From Lysobacter niastensis (GTDB lineage: Bacteria; Pseudomonadota; Gammaproteobacteria; Xanthomonadales; Xanthomonadaceae): DNA of 64,000 nucleotides. Position 1 is the stretch's first letter. Each line of letters begins with the position of its first letter. This document shows positions 1 to 9,897 of this stretch, in pieces. Under the pieces are notes generated by a model. The model saw nothing but the letters and a program-made list of their open reading frames with translations, had not been told where the DNA came from and searched no databases. The stretch is from NCBI RefSeq assembly GCF_015453285.1, contig NZ_JADLZT010000005.1:124001-188000 (forward strand), given 5' to 3'. Both the position numbers and the translations under genes were made by a program.

Positions 1-157
1 CCGTCAGGCAGGTCAGCACCGTCATGACCAGGTAGACGCGGCCGGAGAACGTTCGCGAGCCGATTTCCCCGTAACGCACGAGGGCTGCCACGCCAGCGGC
101 GACCGCGACCAGGCTGATCACGGTATGGACCATGCCGAACGGTGTGATGCCTAACAT
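1..157 (-). CDS. Membrane protein, N-terminal fragment
   Basis: This is the first 52 codons of a gene on the minus strand that runs off the left edge. It starts at ATG 157, preceded by a strong Shine-Dalgarno sequence (GGGGAGG). The visible product begins MLGITPFGMVHT and has a hydrophobic segment at about residues 9-27 and the start of a second at about 42-52, with a charged loop between. This pattern suggests a small multi-pass inner-membrane protein. I do not recognise the family from this fragment and assign no function. Confidence 0.6.
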   Translation of the reverse strand, partial: MLGITPFGMVHTVISLVAVAAGVAALVRYGEIGSRTFSGRVYLVMTVLTCLT

Positions 158-243
158 GACGCCCTCCCCAGGGCTTCTCCGGGTGATTCGCCCCGGTGGA
201 CCGAAACAACGTGGTTCCGTGCCCGCGGCGGCCACGCCCCGGA

Positions 244-870
244 TCAGGCGTTCACGCCCTGTAGCGCTTCCAGCAACTGATCGGTCGTGAATATCGCATG
301 GGCGAAGGACGGGGCATTGATCTCGTGCGCGGCATGCATCGCTTCCGGGCTGAACGCCGCGGTGGCGTCGCGCACCAGCGTGACGTGGTAGCCCAGTTCG
401 GTGGCGAAGCGGCCGGTGGACTCGATGCAGGTATTGGCGATCAGGCCGACCAGGATCACGTGGCTGATCCGCTTCTGTTTCAGCAGGAAATCGAGGTCCG
501 TGTTGGCGAAGCCGCTGCCGCCCCAGTGCTCCTTGACGATCGTGTCGCCCGGTTGCGGCGCGAACTCGGGGAACCATTCGCCGCCCCAGCTGCCCTTGGC
601 GAAGACCTGGCCTTTCGCGGTACCGAGCTGGTACGGCGTCGGGTGGTCCCATCCGGCGAAGTCGTCCGGTTCGGAGCGGTGGTGCGGAACGATGAACACG
701 GGGAGCCCAGCGGCGCGCACCGCCGCCACGATCCGCTTGAGGTTGCCGTGCAGCCCCACGGATTCCGCGACGGCGGCGACCCGCGGCCACAGCTTGCCGC
801 CGTCGGCCAGGAAATCGTTGTACGGGTCCACGAACAGCAGGGCGGTATGGCCGGCGGGGTAGGTGGGCAT
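244..870 (-). CDS. Isochorismatase-family cysteine hydrolase
   Basis: A 208-residue cytoplasmic hydrolase of the isochorismatase/nicotinamidase superfamily. The expected catalytic triad is visible: Asp15 in LLFVDPYNDF, Lys113 in IVKEHWGG and Cys148 in ANTCIES. The family hydrolyses amides or vinyl ethers through a cysteine thioester; the substrate cannot be read from the sequence. The frame is open further upstream, but similarity to the family begins at the ATG used here, close to the typical MTALLVVDxQNDF opening. No strong Shine-Dalgarno sequence precedes it, so the start is less certain than the function. It diverges from the AraC-type regulator at 1190, a common arrangement for a regulator and its target; the link is inference. 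Confidence 0.85.
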   Translation of the reverse strand: MPTYPAGHTALLFVDPYNDFLADGGKLWPRVAAVAESVGLHGNLKRIVAAVRAAGLPVFIVPHHRSEPDDFAGWDHPTPYQLGTAKGQVFAKGSWGGEWFPEFAPQPGDTIVKEHWGGSGFANTDLDFLLKQKRISHVILVGLIANTCIESTGRFATELGYHVTLVRDATAAFSPEAMHAAHEINAPSFAHAIFTTDQLLEALQGVNA

Positions 871-1189
871 GGGAGGCGTCCGGCGGAGGCAGGAATGAAC
901 GCGCATGTTCGACCCGCGTGAAGAGGCCGTCTTGTATGCCAGTGCGGGCGCTTCACGCTCTTTTTCGCACCCGCCCTTCCTACTTGGGCCCGTTAGTGCG
1001 TTCGATCCAGACAGGCGGCACCGATCGCCTGCACGAAACCAACCCGCATTCAGCCGCAACGGACCGCGCGTCGGGCGGTGCTGCCGCATTGGAGTGGCAT
1101 CACCCGTTCGAGGCATGGGGCTTCACGCATCCAATGGAGAGGATGCCTGTCTGTCCGCGCCACGGCCATGCATCGACGAGGAGGCTCCG
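871..1189. other. Divergent intergenic region, no gene seen
   Basis: About 320 bases lie between the divergent hydrolase and AraC-type genes. Reading frames continue through it, but none has convincing protein-like composition or a good ribosome binding site. It should hold the two divergent promoters and perhaps the regulator's operator. I could not identify a clear -35/-10 pair or inverted repeat. Confidence 0.4.
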
Positions 1190-1639
1190 ATGGACACGTT
1201 CGACGTTTCCTGGAACACGCCGGTAGACGCGCGCGAATGCGCGGCGGTTGCCGTGCCGCAGGAAGCGCCGGACGATGTCCGTGTCCACTCGCGCTGGAAG
1301 CAGGGCTTGCCGCAAGGCACCGTGCTACGCATCCACGACTACATGGCCACGCACATTGGAGAAAGCATCAGCCTGGAGTCGCTGGCGCGCGTGGCCTGCA
1401 TGAGCCGGTTCCATTTCGCCAGGCGTTTCCGCCAGAGCACCGGATGCAGTCCGATGGCGTTCCTGTTGCGCATGCGCATCGAACGCGCTCGCGGCCTGCT
1501 TGCCGATGGCGATACGCGCATCGCCGACATCGCCGCGGAGCTCGGATTCTTCGACCAGAGCCATTTCACCCGCACGTTCCGCCGCACGACCGGCATGAGT
1601 CCGCGGGCCTATGCGCGTGCGCAGGTGACGCTCTCCTGA
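1190..1639 (+). CDS. AraC-family transcriptional regulator (DNA-binding domain only)
   Basis: A 149-residue regulator that is essentially one AraC/XylS DNA-binding domain with two helix-turn-helix units at about residues 45-145. The first contains SLESLARVACMSRFHFARRF and the second the family signature IADIAAELGFFDQSHFTRTF followed by TGMSPRAY. There is no recognisable effector-binding domain, so any ligand sensing would have to be minimal or absent. The start was chosen because AGGAGG sits just before ATG 1190; the longer open frame upstream lacks such a site. It probably regulates itself and/or the divergent hydrolase. It converges on kdpE with only 20 bases between the stop codons. Confidence 0.85.
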   Translation: MDTFDVSWNTPVDARECAAVAVPQEAPDDVRVHSRWKQGLPQGTVLRIHDYMATHIGESISLESLARVACMSRFHFARRFRQSTGCSPMAFLLRMRIERARGLLADGDTRIADIAAELGFFDQSHFTRTFRRTTGMSPRAYARAQVTLS

Positions 1640-1659
1640 CGGCCGCCGTCCTCGCCGAG

Positions 1660-2394
1660 TCAGTCGTGCTGGATGAAACGCAGGCCGACGCCTGGCTCGG
1701 TGGCGATCCAGCGCGGGGCGGCGGCATCGTCGCCCAGCTTGTGGCGCAGTTTGCCGACGAGGATGCGCAGGTAGTGCGTATCGTGCTGGTGGGTCGGTCC
1801 CCACAGTTCGCGCAGCAGTTGCGGCTGGGTAACGACGCGGCCCGCATGCTGCAGCAACAGCGCCAGCAGTGCGTATTCCTTTCTTCCCAGCGCGACGACC
1901 GCTCCGTCAAGGCGCACTTCGCGGCGCGCCAGGTCGATGTGCAGGCGGCCGTCGTCGTACACCGGCAGGGCTTCGCCTGATGTGGCGTGCGCGCGCAGCA
2001 GTACGCGGATGCGGGCCATCAGTTCCTGCACGCCGAACGGCTTGGTCACGTAGTCGTTGGCGCCTTCGTCGAGGCCGGCGACCTTTTCCCCTTCGTGCGC
2101 CCGTACCGTCAGCAGGATGACCGGCACTTGCGACCACTGGCGCAGTTCGCGCAGCACGTCGTGGCCGTCGCGGTCGGGCAGACCGAGGTCGAGCACCACC
2201 AGGTCGGCGCCGTGGGTCGCCAACGCCTCCAGTCCGCCGCTACCGGTGTCGCGCGTCTCCACCGCATAGCCCTGCGCACGCAGGCTGATGTCGAGGAACT
2301 TGCGGATCTGCGGCTCGTCGTCGATCACCAGGATGCGCGCGGGCGGCGTGGCGGACGCCGGACCGCTTGGCGGGGGCGCGTGGTCGTCGGTCAT
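1660..2394 (-). CDS. kdpE: KdpE response regulator
   Basis: A 244-residue OmpR-type response regulator that activates the kdp K+ transport operon when phosphorylated by KdpD. A receiver domain occupies about residues 20-135, with the acidic pair in LVIDDEP, the phospho-acceptor Asp69 in LVVLDLGLPD and the conserved Lys in YVTKPFG. A winged-helix DNA-binding domain follows (about 145-240). A proline-rich extension of about 18 residues precedes the receiver. The start overlaps the kdpD stop by four bases (ATGA), so translational coupling is likely. Three phased CCGTAAA boxes upstream of torF-kdpFABC are its best candidate target in this window. Confidence 0.95.
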   Translation of the reverse strand: MTDDHAPPPSGPASATPPARILVIDDEPQIRKFLDISLRAQGYAVETRDTGSGGLEALATHGADLVVLDLGLPDRDGHDVLRELRQWSQVPVILLTVRAHEGEKVAGLDEGANDYVTKPFGVQELMARIRVLLRAHATSGEALPVYDDGRLHIDLARREVRLDGAVVALGRKEYALLALLLQHAGRVVTQPQLLRELWGPTHQHDTHYLRILVGKLRHKLGDDAAAPRWIATEPGVGLRFIQHD

Positions 2395-5078
2395 CGTTGC
2401 ACGGCAGGCGGGGAAGGCTCGATGCGGGGCAGGGTAATGCGGATCGTGGTGCCGCGGCGACCCTCCCCCTCGACGATGCGCCCCGGCAGCGCTTCGACGC
2501 TGCCGCCGTGCGCACCGATCATGCCCTGGCAGATCGCCAGCCCCAGGCCCGTGCCCTGGCGCCCGCGGTCGCCGCGTTCCACGCTGTAGAACATGTCGAA
2601 GATACGCTTGCGCTCATCCTCGGGGATGCCCGGGCCGCGGTCGCCGACTTCGATGCGCAGTTGACCGTCCACGTCGCGCGCGTCGACGTGGATGGACTCG
2701 CCCCGCGGCGAGAACTTCGCGGCGTTCTCCAGCACGTTGAACAGAGCCTGCTCGACCAGTGCCGGGTGTACCCAGATCGCGCGCAGGTCCGGTTCGACCG
2801 TGACGTCGAAACGCGCGCCCGGTTCGTAACGCTGCAAGCGGGTGACTGCCGAACCGATCAGTTCGTCCACGCCGATCCAGTCGCGATTGAGGGTGAGGCC
2901 GCCATGTCCCAGGCGCGTCATGTCGAGCAGGTTCTGGATGTAACGGTCCAGGCGCTCGCCCTCGACGCGGATGGTGTCGAGCAGGTCGTGGCGGTCGTGC
3001 GCGCTCATCGCGTCGGCGTAGCTGTCGAGGCTGCTGGCGGCGCCGATGATCGCCGCCAGCGGTGAGCGCAGGTCGTGCGAGACCGACGACAGCAATGCCG
3101 AGCGCAGGCGCTCGGTCTCGTTGCCGACGCGCGCGTCTTCCAGATCGGCGACCAGGCGCGTGCGGACGACGGCCTGCGCTATGTCCTCGGCCATCGCTTC
3201 AGCGAGGCGGCGCTGCTCCAGGCCAAGCCGGTGCATGCCGGCGGGAAAGCGCAGGCCGATGACGCCCCCTTCGCCGCCTTCGATGGCCAGCGGCAGGAAC
3301 CACCATTCCGAACCGGCGAGCGTGTCGGTGTAGTGCCCGGCCGGTTGGCGGTGGCGCTGCGCCCAGTCCGCCGCTGCACGATCCATGTCGCTCAGCGGTG
3401 GCGTGCCGTCGCTGAGCCGGATCGGCCCGCTACCGAGGCGGATCATCACGTCGGTGCCCAGCGAACGGCGCAGCGCATCGCGTCCGGCCTGCACCACCTG
3501 GCCCAGGTCGGCCGCGGTGGCGAGCTGGCGGCTCAGCGTCTGCATTGCGTTGGCCTGCGCGTTGGCGGCGCGCAGGGCCAGCACCTGCATGCGCAGCTTC
3601 GACGCCAGCCGTCCCGCAACCAGCGCGGCGACCAGGAACAGCAGCACCGTGGTGACGCCCTGCCGCGCACTGATCATCAGCGTGAAGCGCGGCTCGATGA
3701 AGAAGAAGTTGTAGGCGAGGAAGCACAGGACCGCGGCGATGACCGCGGCGGTCATGCGCGTGCGCGCGGCCACCAGCACCACCGCGACGATGAACACCAG
3801 CGACAGGTCGTCCAGGCCGATCCAGCGCTCGGCGATCCAGGCCAGCGCGGTGGCCAGTGTGGCTGAGGTCACCGCCAGCAGCGCGTCGCTACGCCCGAGG
3901 TGTTCGCCGAATCCGCGCGAAGAGCGCCGCGCCTTGGCGCGCGCCTCCGGCGTGCTGACGATGGTGAGTTCATAGTGCGCGCCGCGCTGGATCAGCTGCT
4001 GCGTCAGCGTGCGGTTGAACATCCGCGCAACAGGACGCTCGCGCGTTCGGCCCAGGACAATCGTGCTGGCGCCGATACGCGAGGCATGGTCGAGCAGCGC
4101 GTCGACGATGCTGTTGCCATGCAGGACCGCGGTGTCGCCGCCCAGTCGCCGGGCCAGCGCGAAGGCCCGGTCGAGCTCGAGCTGTTGCGCTTCGTCCGGT
4201 ACGCGGGCGATCTGCACGTTGACCACGGTCCAGGGCGCGTCGCGGCGTTCCGCCAGTCGGCGCGCGACACGCACCAGGTACTCCGACTGCCCCAGCCCGT
4301 CGATGGCGAGCAGCACCGTACGCCGCAGCGGCACGCCGGGAAGCCCGCGCGCGGTCTGCGCTTCGCGCAGGTCGCTGTCGACGCGGTCGGTCGCGGTCTG
4401 CATCGCCAGCTCGCGCAGCGCGGTGAGGTTGCTCGGCGAGAAGAACGCCTGCAGCGCGTGTGCGGCCTGTTCCGGAACATAGACCTTGCCTTGCTGCAGG
4501 CGTTCGATCAGCTCGCGCGGCGGCAGGTCGACCAGGACGATGTCGCGGAGCCGGTCGAACACGGCATCGGGCACGGTTTCGGAAACGCGCACGCCGGTGA
4601 TCCGGTGCACGACGTCGTTGAGGCTTTCAAGGTGCTGGATGTTGATCGTGGTATGGACGTCGATGCCGGCATCGAGCAGTTCGATCACGTCCTGCCAGCG
4701 CCGCTCGTGGCGGCTGCCGGGTACGTTGCGGTGCGCCAGTTCGTCCACCAGCGCGAGCTTGGGTTTGCGGGCGAGCAGGGCGTCGAGGTCGAGTTCCTCC
4801 ATCACCCGTCCACGTCCGTCCTGCCCGACGTAGTCGATGCGCTTGCGCGGCAGCACCTCCAGGCCGTCGAGCAGCGCCTCGGTTTCGGCGCGGCCGTGGG
4901 TTTCGACCAGGCCAACGACGACATCCAGGCCTCGGCGCTGCAGTTCGCGCGCGCGCGCGAGCATGGTGTAGGTCTTGCCGACCCCGGGCGCGGCGCCGAG
5001 GAAGATGGTCAGGCGACCGGCTCCCTGGCGTTGCAGCTCGCCGATGAGGGCGTCTGCCTGTGCATTGCGTTCGATCAT
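2391..5078 (-). CDS. kdpD: KdpD K+ sensor histidine kinase
   Basis: An 895-residue membrane sensor kinase, the family's normal length. Domains in order: N-terminal KdpD domain with Walker A (GAAPGVGKT, about residues 28-36); a universal-stress-protein-like domain at about 250-375; four closely spaced transmembrane helices (DUF4118) at about 395-505; a GAF-like region; HisKA with the phospho-acceptor His668 in SHDLRSPL; and an HATPase_c domain with N and G boxes (NAAKFSPRG, DRGPGIP). It senses K+ limitation or turgor and phosphorylates KdpE. A gap of about 150 bp separates it from kdpC, holding a GC-rich stem-loop at 5183-5207. Full readthrough from kdpFABC may therefore be attenuated, or kdpDE may have its own promoter. 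Confidence 0.95.
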   Translation of the reverse strand: MIERNAQADALIGELQRQGAGRLTIFLGAAPGVGKTYTMLARARELQRRGLDVVVGLVETHGRAETEALLDGLEVLPRKRIDYVGQDGRGRVMEELDLDALLARKPKLALVDELAHRNVPGSRHERRWQDVIELLDAGIDVHTTINIQHLESLNDVVHRITGVRVSETVPDAVFDRLRDIVLVDLPPRELIERLQQGKVYVPEQAAHALQAFFSPSNLTALRELAMQTATDRVDSDLREAQTARGLPGVPLRRTVLLAIDGLGQSEYLVRVARRLAERRDAPWTVVNVQIARVPDEAQQLELDRAFALARRLGGDTAVLHGNSIVDALLDHASRIGASTIVLGRTRERPVARMFNRTLTQQLIQRGAHYELTIVSTPEARAKARRSSRGFGEHLGRSDALLAVTSATLATALAWIAERWIGLDDLSLVFIVAVVLVAARTRMTAAVIAAVLCFLAYNFFFIEPRFTLMISARQGVTTVLLFLVAALVAGRLASKLRMQVLALRAANAQANAMQTLSRQLATAADLGQVVQAGRDALRRSLGTDVMIRLGSGPIRLSDGTPPLSDMDRAAADWAQRHRQPAGHYTDTLAGSEWWFLPLAIEGGEGGVIGLRFPAGMHRLGLEQRRLAEAMAEDIAQAVVRTRLVADLEDARVGNETERLRSALLSSVSHDLRSPLAAIIGAASSLDSYADAMSAHDRHDLLDTIRVEGERLDRYIQNLLDMTRLGHGGLTLNRDWIGVDELIGSAVTRLQRYEPGARFDVTVEPDLRAIWVHPALVEQALFNVLENAAKFSPRGESIHVDARDVDGQLRIEVGDRGPGIPEDERKRIFDMFYSVERGDRGRQGTGLGLAICQGMIGAHGGSVEALPGRIVEGEGRRGTTIRITLPRIEPSPPAVQR

Positions 5079-5231
5079 GGGGCGCTACTCGCCATGCACT
5101 CTGGGTTGGAGGGTCGCGGAGCCAGCTTATAGGACATGGGCCGTGCGCTCGTGGCATGCATCGTCTCGGAAACGCGACGAGGCCCGGGGCCGCGTTCGCC
5201 GCCCCGGTCCTGTCCTGGCACGTGGCCGTCG

Positions 5232-5864
5232 TCAGCGCGTCGCCTGTGCACCGTCCAGCGCCAGGTTGAGTTCGAGCACGTTGACGCGCGGCTGGCCCAG
5301 CACGCCGAACTGCGGCGCTTCGGTATGTTCGGCGATCAGCCGCTCGACCGACGCGACGTCCAGGTCACGTGCCCTGGCGACGCGCGCGGCCTGCACCTGC
5401 GCGCCGAGTGGCGACAGGTGCGGATCGAGGCCACTGCCGGACTGCGTGACCAGTTCGCCCGGCACCTGCGCTGGTGCGATGCCTTCGCGCGTGGCAACCG
5501 CCTGCGTCAGCTCGTCGATGCGCTTGCGCAGGTCCGGATTGCTGCGCGCCATGTTGCTGCCGGCGGCGGCCATCGGGTCGTAGTTGGCGGCCGACGGACG
5601 CGGCTGGAAATAGCGCGCATCTCCGAAGGGCTGCGGCACCAGCTCGGAGCCGCGCGCCTTGCCGTCGACGGTCACGATGCTGCCTGTGGCCTGGTGCGGG
5701 AACAGCACGCGCCCCAGCCCGGCACCCGCCAGCGAGTACAGGAAGCCGAAGCCCAGCAGGATCACACCGGCGAACACGAGGCTCGCACGAACGGTGGTGC
5801 CGTCCTCGAGCACATCCGCGCGAGCGGCGGGAGGAGCGATGGAGGTGGAAGTCAGCGAAGTCAT
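5232..5864 (-). CDS. kdpC: KdpC subunit of K+-transporting ATPase
   Basis: A 210-residue KdpC, slightly longer than the roughly 190 of E. coli. One N-terminal transmembrane helix (about residues 28-50) anchors a periplasmic domain that stabilises the KdpFABC complex and affects K+ affinity. Diagnostic family stretches are visible: SAANYDP, SGSGLDPHLSP and VLELNLAL near the C-terminus. The ATG lies one base after the kdpB stop (TGA C ATG), so the genes are tightly coupled. Confidence 0.95.
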   Translation of the reverse strand: MTSLTSTSIAPPAARADVLEDGTTVRASLVFAGVILLGFGFLYSLAGAGLGRVLFPHQATGSIVTVDGKARGSELVPQPFGDARYFQPRPSAANYDPMAAAGSNMARSNPDLRKRIDELTQAVATREGIAPAQVPGELVTQSGSGLDPHLSPLGAQVQAARVARARDLDVASVERLIAEHTEAPQFGVLGQPRVNVLELNLALDGAQATR

Positions 5865-5865
5865 G

Positions 5866-7932
5866 TCAGAACCCCAGTGCCACGAGGGCGAGATCGATCA
5901 GCTTGATGCCGGCGAACGGCAGCAGCACGCCGCCCACGCCGTAGACGAGCATGTTCCGGCGCAGCAGCGCGACCGAGCTGGCGGGCTTGAAGCGCACGCC
6001 TTTCAATGCGAGTGGAATCAGTGCCGGGATGATGATTGCGTTGAACACCAGCGCCGCCAGTACTGCGTTGGTCGGGCTCGACAGGTGCATCACGTTCAGC
6101 GCGGCCATCTGCGGGATCGCGGCCGCGAACAGTGCCGGCAGGATCGCGAAGTACTTCGACACATCGTTGGCCAGCGAGAACGTGGTCAGCGCGCCGCGCG
6201 TGATCAGCTGCTGCTTGCCGACCTCGACCACGGCCAGCAGCTTGGCCGGATCGCTGTCGAGATCGACCATGTTGCCTGCCTCCTTGGCCGCTTGCGTGCC
6301 GGAGTTCATCGCCAGGCCGACGTCGGCCTGCGCCAGCGCCGGCGCGTCGTTGGTGCCGTCGCCGACCATCGCGATCAGGCGGCCGCCGGCCTGCTCGGCG
6401 CGGATGCGCGCCAGCTTGTCCTCGGGCCTGGCCTCGGCGATGTAGTCGTCGACGCCCGCTTCGGCGGCGATGGCGGCAGCCGTGAGCGGGTTGTCGCCGG
6501 TGATCATCACCGTGCGGATGCCCATCGCACGCAGCCGCGCGAAGCGCTCCTTGACGCCGTGCTTGACCACGTCCGACAGCTCGACCACACCGAGTACATG
6601 CCGGCCTTCGGACACCACCAGCGGCGTGGCGCCGCCACGGGCGACCTGTTCGATGCGCGCGGACAGTTCCGGCGCGACCTGACCGCCCAGGGATTGCACG
6701 TGGCGTGAGATCGCATCGCCCGCGCCCTTGCGGATCACGCGGTTGCCGCCTTCGGCCGGCAGGTCCAACCCGGACATGCGGGTCTGCGCGGTGAACTGCA
6801 TGTAGTTCGCCACTTCCGGTTCCGGCACGGTGCTCTTCATCTCGCGGGCCAGCCGCACGATCGACTTGCCTTCCGGCGTCGGGTCGGCGAGCGAAGAGAG
6901 CAGCGCCGCGTCGCGAAGCTGGCTCATGTCGATGCCGGCGAGCGGATGGAAGGCGGTGGCCTGACGGTCGCCGTAGGTGATCGTGCCGGTCTTGTCGAGC
7001 AGCAGCACGTCGACGTCGCCGGCCACTTCCACTGCCTTGCCGGACTTGGCCAGCACGTTGGCGGCGAGCGCACGGTTCATGCCGGCGATGCCGATGGCCG
7101 GCAGCAGGCCACCGATCGTGGTCGGAATCAGGCATACCAGCAGCGCGATCAGCAGAAGCGGGTCGAGCTTCGCACCGACGAAGCCAGCCAGCGCGGGCAG
7201 GGTGGCCACGACGATCAGGAACGTCAGCGTCATCGCCGCCAGCAGCATGGTGAGGGCGATCTCGTTGGGCGTCTTCTGGCGATTGGCGCCTTCGACCAGC
7301 GCGATCATCCGATCTAGGAAGCTATGGCCCGGCTCGGCGCTTACGCGGATGATGATCTCGTCGGACAGCACCTTGGTGCCGCCGATGACGCCGGAACGAT
7401 CGGTGCCGGCCTCGCGCAGCACCGGCGCGGATTCGCCGGTAACAGCGGCTTCGTTGATCGTGGCGACGCCTTCGACGATCTCGCCATCGGCCGGGATCAG
7501 TCCGCCCGCCGAGACGATCACGTGGTCGTCCGGACGCAGCGTGGCGGCGGCGACGCGTGTTTCGCCGCCGATGCGGGTCTTGCCGTTGAGGCGGCGTGCG
7601 ACCAGGTCACGGCGTGCCGCCCGCAGCGATGCCGCCTGGCCGCGACCACGCGCCTCGGCGATGGCTTCGGCGAAGTTGGCGAACAGCACGGTCACGAACA
7701 GGATCACCGTCACCGCGATGCCGAAAGCGAAGTTGCCCGGCACGGCGAACGTGATCAGCGCGGAGAGCAGCGTGCCGATCAGCACGACGAAGATGACCGG
7801 GCTCCTGGCCGCCTGTCGCGGCGACAGCTTGCGGAACGAGTCGATCAGCGTCGTGCGCAACACGGCGGCGTCGAGGCCGGCCACCGCCTGGCGGCGGGCC
7901 GTGCCGAGATGGGTTTGAGTGGTATCAGTCAC
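5866..7932 (-). CDS. kdpB: KdpB catalytic P-type ATPase subunit
   Basis: The ATP-hydrolysing subunit of the high-affinity K+ pump, an inner-membrane P-type ATPase. I start it at GTG 7932 (688 residues, near the usual 682) because GAGG precedes it and it clears the kdpA stop by ten bases. An upstream ATG at 7965 would overlap kdpA by 23 bases. Visible motifs are the TGES actuator loop ([10 protein letters not shown]), the phosphorylation site Asp313 in [12 protein letters not shown], and the hinge motif [16 protein letters not shown]. Transmembrane helices cluster near residues 40-90, 210-285 and the C-terminus. Confidence 0.96.
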   Translation of the reverse strand: MTDTTQTHLGTARRQAVAGLDAAVLRTTLIDSFRKLSPRQAARSPVIFVVLIGTLLSALITFAVPGNFAFGIAVTVILFVTVLFANFAEAIAEARGRGQAASLRAARRDLVARRLNGKTRIGGETRVAAATLRPDDHVIVSAGGLIPADGEIVEGVATINEAAVTGESAPVLREAGTDRSGVIGGTKVLSDEIIIRVSAEPGHSFLDRMIALVEGANRQKTPNEIALTMLLAAMTLTFLIVVATLPALAGFVGAKLDPLLLIALLVCLIPTTIGGLLPAIGIAGMNRALAANVLAKSGKAVEVAGDVDVLLLDKTGTITYGDRQATAFHPLAGIDMSQLRDAALLSSLADPTPEGKSIVRLAREMKSTVPEPEVANYMQFTAQTRMSGLDLPAEGGNRVIRKGAGDAISRHVQSLGGQVAPELSARIEQVARGGATPLVVSEGRHVLGVVELSDVVKHGVKERFARLRAMGIRTVMITGDNPLTAAAIAAEAGVDDYIAEARPEDKLARIRAEQAGGRLIAMVGDGTNDAPALAQADVGLAMNSGTQAAKEAGNMVDLDSDPAKLLAVVEVGKQQLITRGALTTFSLANDVSKYFAILPALFAAAIPQMAALNVMHLSSPTNAVLAALVFNAIIIPALIPLALKGVRFKPASSVALLRRNMLVYGVGGVLLPFAGIKLIDLALVALGF

Positions 7933-7942
7933 GTTCTTTACC

Positions 7943-9784
7943 TCACGGTGCCGCCGCGGCGGCACTGTAGACAGTCAGGTGTTCGGCAATGGGGCCCATG
8001 ACCAGCGCCGGCGTGAACTGCAGGACCGTCAGGACCACGATCACGGCGATCAGCGTCAGGGCGAAGGTCGGTGTTTCCACGTGCAACGTGCCGCTGCTCT
8101 CGGGGGCCACGCGCTTGCGTGCCAGCAGGCCGGCCACGGCCAGGGGCACGATGAGCGCGGGGTAGCGGCCGAGGGCGAGCACCACCGCACAGCTCAGGTT
8201 CCACCACGTCGTCGCATCGCCCAGCCCCTCGAAGCCCGAACCGTTGTTGGCGAATGCCGAGGTGTACTCGTAGAACACCTGGCTGATGCCGTGGAAGCCG
8301 GGGTTGGAGTTGCCGGTGATCGACGGAATGGCGAGCGTGACCGCGCTGAAGCCGAGCACGACCAGCGGCTGCAGCAGGATCAACAACGCCAGCAACCGGA
8401 CTTCGGGGGCTTCGATCTTGCGGCCGAAGAGCTCAGGCGTGCGTCCGGTCATCAGGCCGGCGAGGAACACGCCGAGCAGCAGATAGACCAGGAATTGTTG
8501 CAGGCCGCAGCCGATGCCGCCCCAGATCGAGTTGATCAGCATGTTCACCATCGCCATGCCGCCGCTGAGCGGCGCCAGCGAGTCGTGCATCGCGTTGACC
8601 GAGCCGTTGTTGACCTGGGTGGTGATCGACGACCACAGCGCCGAGCTGTCCGCGCCGAGCCGCACCTCCTTGCCTTCCATCAATGCGATGTCGTGGTTCG
8701 TCGAAGAGAACACTTCGGACCACATCGACAGGCCCGTCGTGGTCACCGACATCAGCAACATCGTGCCGAACACCATCGCGGTCAGTCTGCGGCGTCCGAC
8801 CAGCGGGCCGACCATGAACGTGATGGCGATAGGGATCAGGACGATCGCCAGCATCTCCAGCAGGTTCGACAGCGGCGTCGGGTTTTCCAGCGCCACCGCG
8901 CTGTTGGGGCCGTACCAGCCACCGCCGTTGGAGCCGAGTTGCTTGGCGGCGACCATCGGCGCAACCGGACCGACCGGGATCTTCTGCTCCTTCATCTCGA
9001 CGGTCGCGTCGATCGGTGCAATCGCCGGACCGCCCTGCAATGTCGAAGGCACGCCCTGCCAGGTCAGAAGCACCGACCACAGCAGGCACAGCGGCAACAT
9101 GAAGCGCAGCGTGGCGCGCGTGACATCGACCCAGTAGTTGCCGAGGTCGCGATCGGCGCCATCGGCAGCTAGACGTGCATCCGTGGGAGTTGCTTGATCC
9201 TGCGGCCATCCATGGCGCGACGATGCTGGCTTCGGAACGGCCGGCCCGGCCATCCCTGGCCGGGCGCTCACACCCGCGACCGACGAGTCGTCGGTCGAGC
9301 TTGCGGGTGTTCGCCCACCAAACAACCCGCGCAGCGTCGCCACCACGATCGCCAGGCCCATGACCGGCGTGACGATCTGCAGGCCCACGATGCCGACCAT
9401 CTGCGACAGGTAGCTCAGCTGCGCCTGGCCGGAGTAGTGCTGCTGGTTGGTGTTGGTCAGGAACGACACCATCGTGTGCAGCGCGGTGTCCCAGCGCATG
9501 TTCGGGATGCTGTCGGGGTTCAACGGCAGCCACGCCTGGGTCATGAACTGCACCCAGACCACCAGCCCGACCACGAGGTTGCTCAGCGCGAAGGCCTTGG
9601 CATAGCCGCGCCAGGTCATTCCGCGACCCGGGTCGGTGCCGATGGCCTTGTAGATGACGCGTTCCACCGGCCCGAACACGCGGTCGAGCCTGGAGCGGTC
9701 GCCGCGCATCACGCGGGCGAGGTAATGTCCGAGCGGCCAGCCCAGGGCTATTGCCAGGACGAAGACAAGAAGGGTCTCGATCAT
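7943..9784 (-). CDS. kdpA: KdpA K+-binding channel subunit with in-frame insertion
   Basis: The K+-translocating subunit of KdpFABC, an inner-membrane protein with about ten helices derived from four-fold repeated pore motifs. At 613 residues it is about 55 longer than E. coli KdpA. The extra length sits in one loop: after [11 protein letters not shown] the sequence leaves the family, runs through a Pro/Ala/Ser-rich stretch (about residues 156-208) and rejoins at [11 protein letters not shown]. About residues 159-198 of it are encoded by a palindromic repeat that recurs near 60.2 kb, so this looks like a mobile repeat fixed in frame. Pore-like GGG motifs ([16 protein letters not shown]) are intact, so the protein is probably functional. 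The start is ATG 9784, 10 bases after kdpF. Confidence 0.93.
   Translation of the reverse strand: MIETLLVFVLAIALGWPLGHYLARVMRGDRSRLDRVFGPVERVIYKAIGTDPGRGMTWRGYAKAFALSNLVVGLVVWVQFMTQAWLPLNPDSIPNMRWDTALHTMVSFLTNTNQQHYSGQAQLSYLSQMVGIVGLQIVTPVMGLAIVVATLRGLFGGRTPASSTDDSSVAGVSARPGMAGPAVPKPASSRHGWPQDQATPTDARLAADGADRDLGNYWVDVTRATLRFMLPLCLLWSVLLTWQGVPSTLQGGPAIAPIDATVEMKEQKIPVGPVAPMVAAKQLGSNGGGWYGPNSAVALENPTPLSNLLEMLAIVLIPIAITFMVGPLVGRRRLTAMVFGTMLLMSVTTTGLSMWSEVFSSTNHDIALMEGKEVRLGADSSALWSSITTQVNNGSVNAMHDSLAPLSGGMAMVNMLINSIWGGIGCGLQQFLVYLLLGVFLAGLMTGRTPELFGRKIEAPEVRLLALLILLQPLVVLGFSAVTLAIPSITGNSNPGFHGISQVFYEYTSAFANNGSGFEGLGDATTWWNLSCAVVLALGRYPALIVPLAVAGLLARKRVAPESSGTLHVETPTFALTLIAVIVVLTVLQFTPALVMGPIAEHLTVYSAAAAAP
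9193..9310 (-). repeat. Dispersed palindromic repeat, copy A (inside kdpA)
   Basis: The element lies in the kdpA reading frame. Read on the minus strand it has a variable hairpin (outer arms ACACCCGC/GCGGGTGT at 9270-9277 and 9303-9310, inner 10-bp arms around 9287), then GCCCGGCCA-GGGA-TGGCCGGGC (9244-9265), then a CCATGGATGGCCGC core, ending with GGATCAAG. The copy at 60131-60242 has the same order and aligns over about 80 bases with scattered differences. No transposase is nearby; REP-like or MITE-like mobilisation in trans is the natural guess. Confidence 0.75.
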
Positions 9785-9794
9785 CGTGCGTTAC

Positions 9795-9887
9795 TCAGAA
9801 GTCTTCGGGTCGAAGAACGACGTACAGCAGGTATGCGGCGGATACGACCACCGCGACGCTGCATATCAGGGCAAGCCAGCCGGGCAT
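9795..9887 (-). CDS. kdpF: KdpF small membrane subunit
   Basis: A 30-residue protein read directly from the minus strand: a hydrophobic helix (LALICSVAVVVSAAYLLYVV) followed by the characteristic short tail LRPEDF. This matches the KdpF pattern of one transmembrane helix plus an R-P-E-x-F-like end. KdpF sits in the KdpFABC complex and stabilises it in the membrane. Its Shine-Dalgarno sequence (GAGGAGA) overlaps the torF stop codon, and kdpA begins 10 bases after its own stop. Position and sequence together make the call strong despite the length. Confidence 0.9.
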   Translation of the reverse strand: MPGWLALICSVAVVVSAAYLLYVVLRPEDF

Positions 9888-9897
9888 GTCTGTCTCC

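Noticed and set aside
905-1189. N-terminal extension of the AraC-type regulator from an earlier ATG
   Set aside because: The added sequence is not protein-like, and a strong AGGAGG precedes ATG 1190.
7933-7965. ATG 7965 as the kdpB start
   Set aside because: It would overlap kdpA by 23 bases and add 11 non-conserved residues; GTG 7932 has a GAGG site and gives the family length.
9193-9310. Frameshift or pseudogene in kdpA
   Set aside because: The frame is continuous through the insertion and all flanking conserved segments are intact, so this is an in-frame insertion rather than a disruption.
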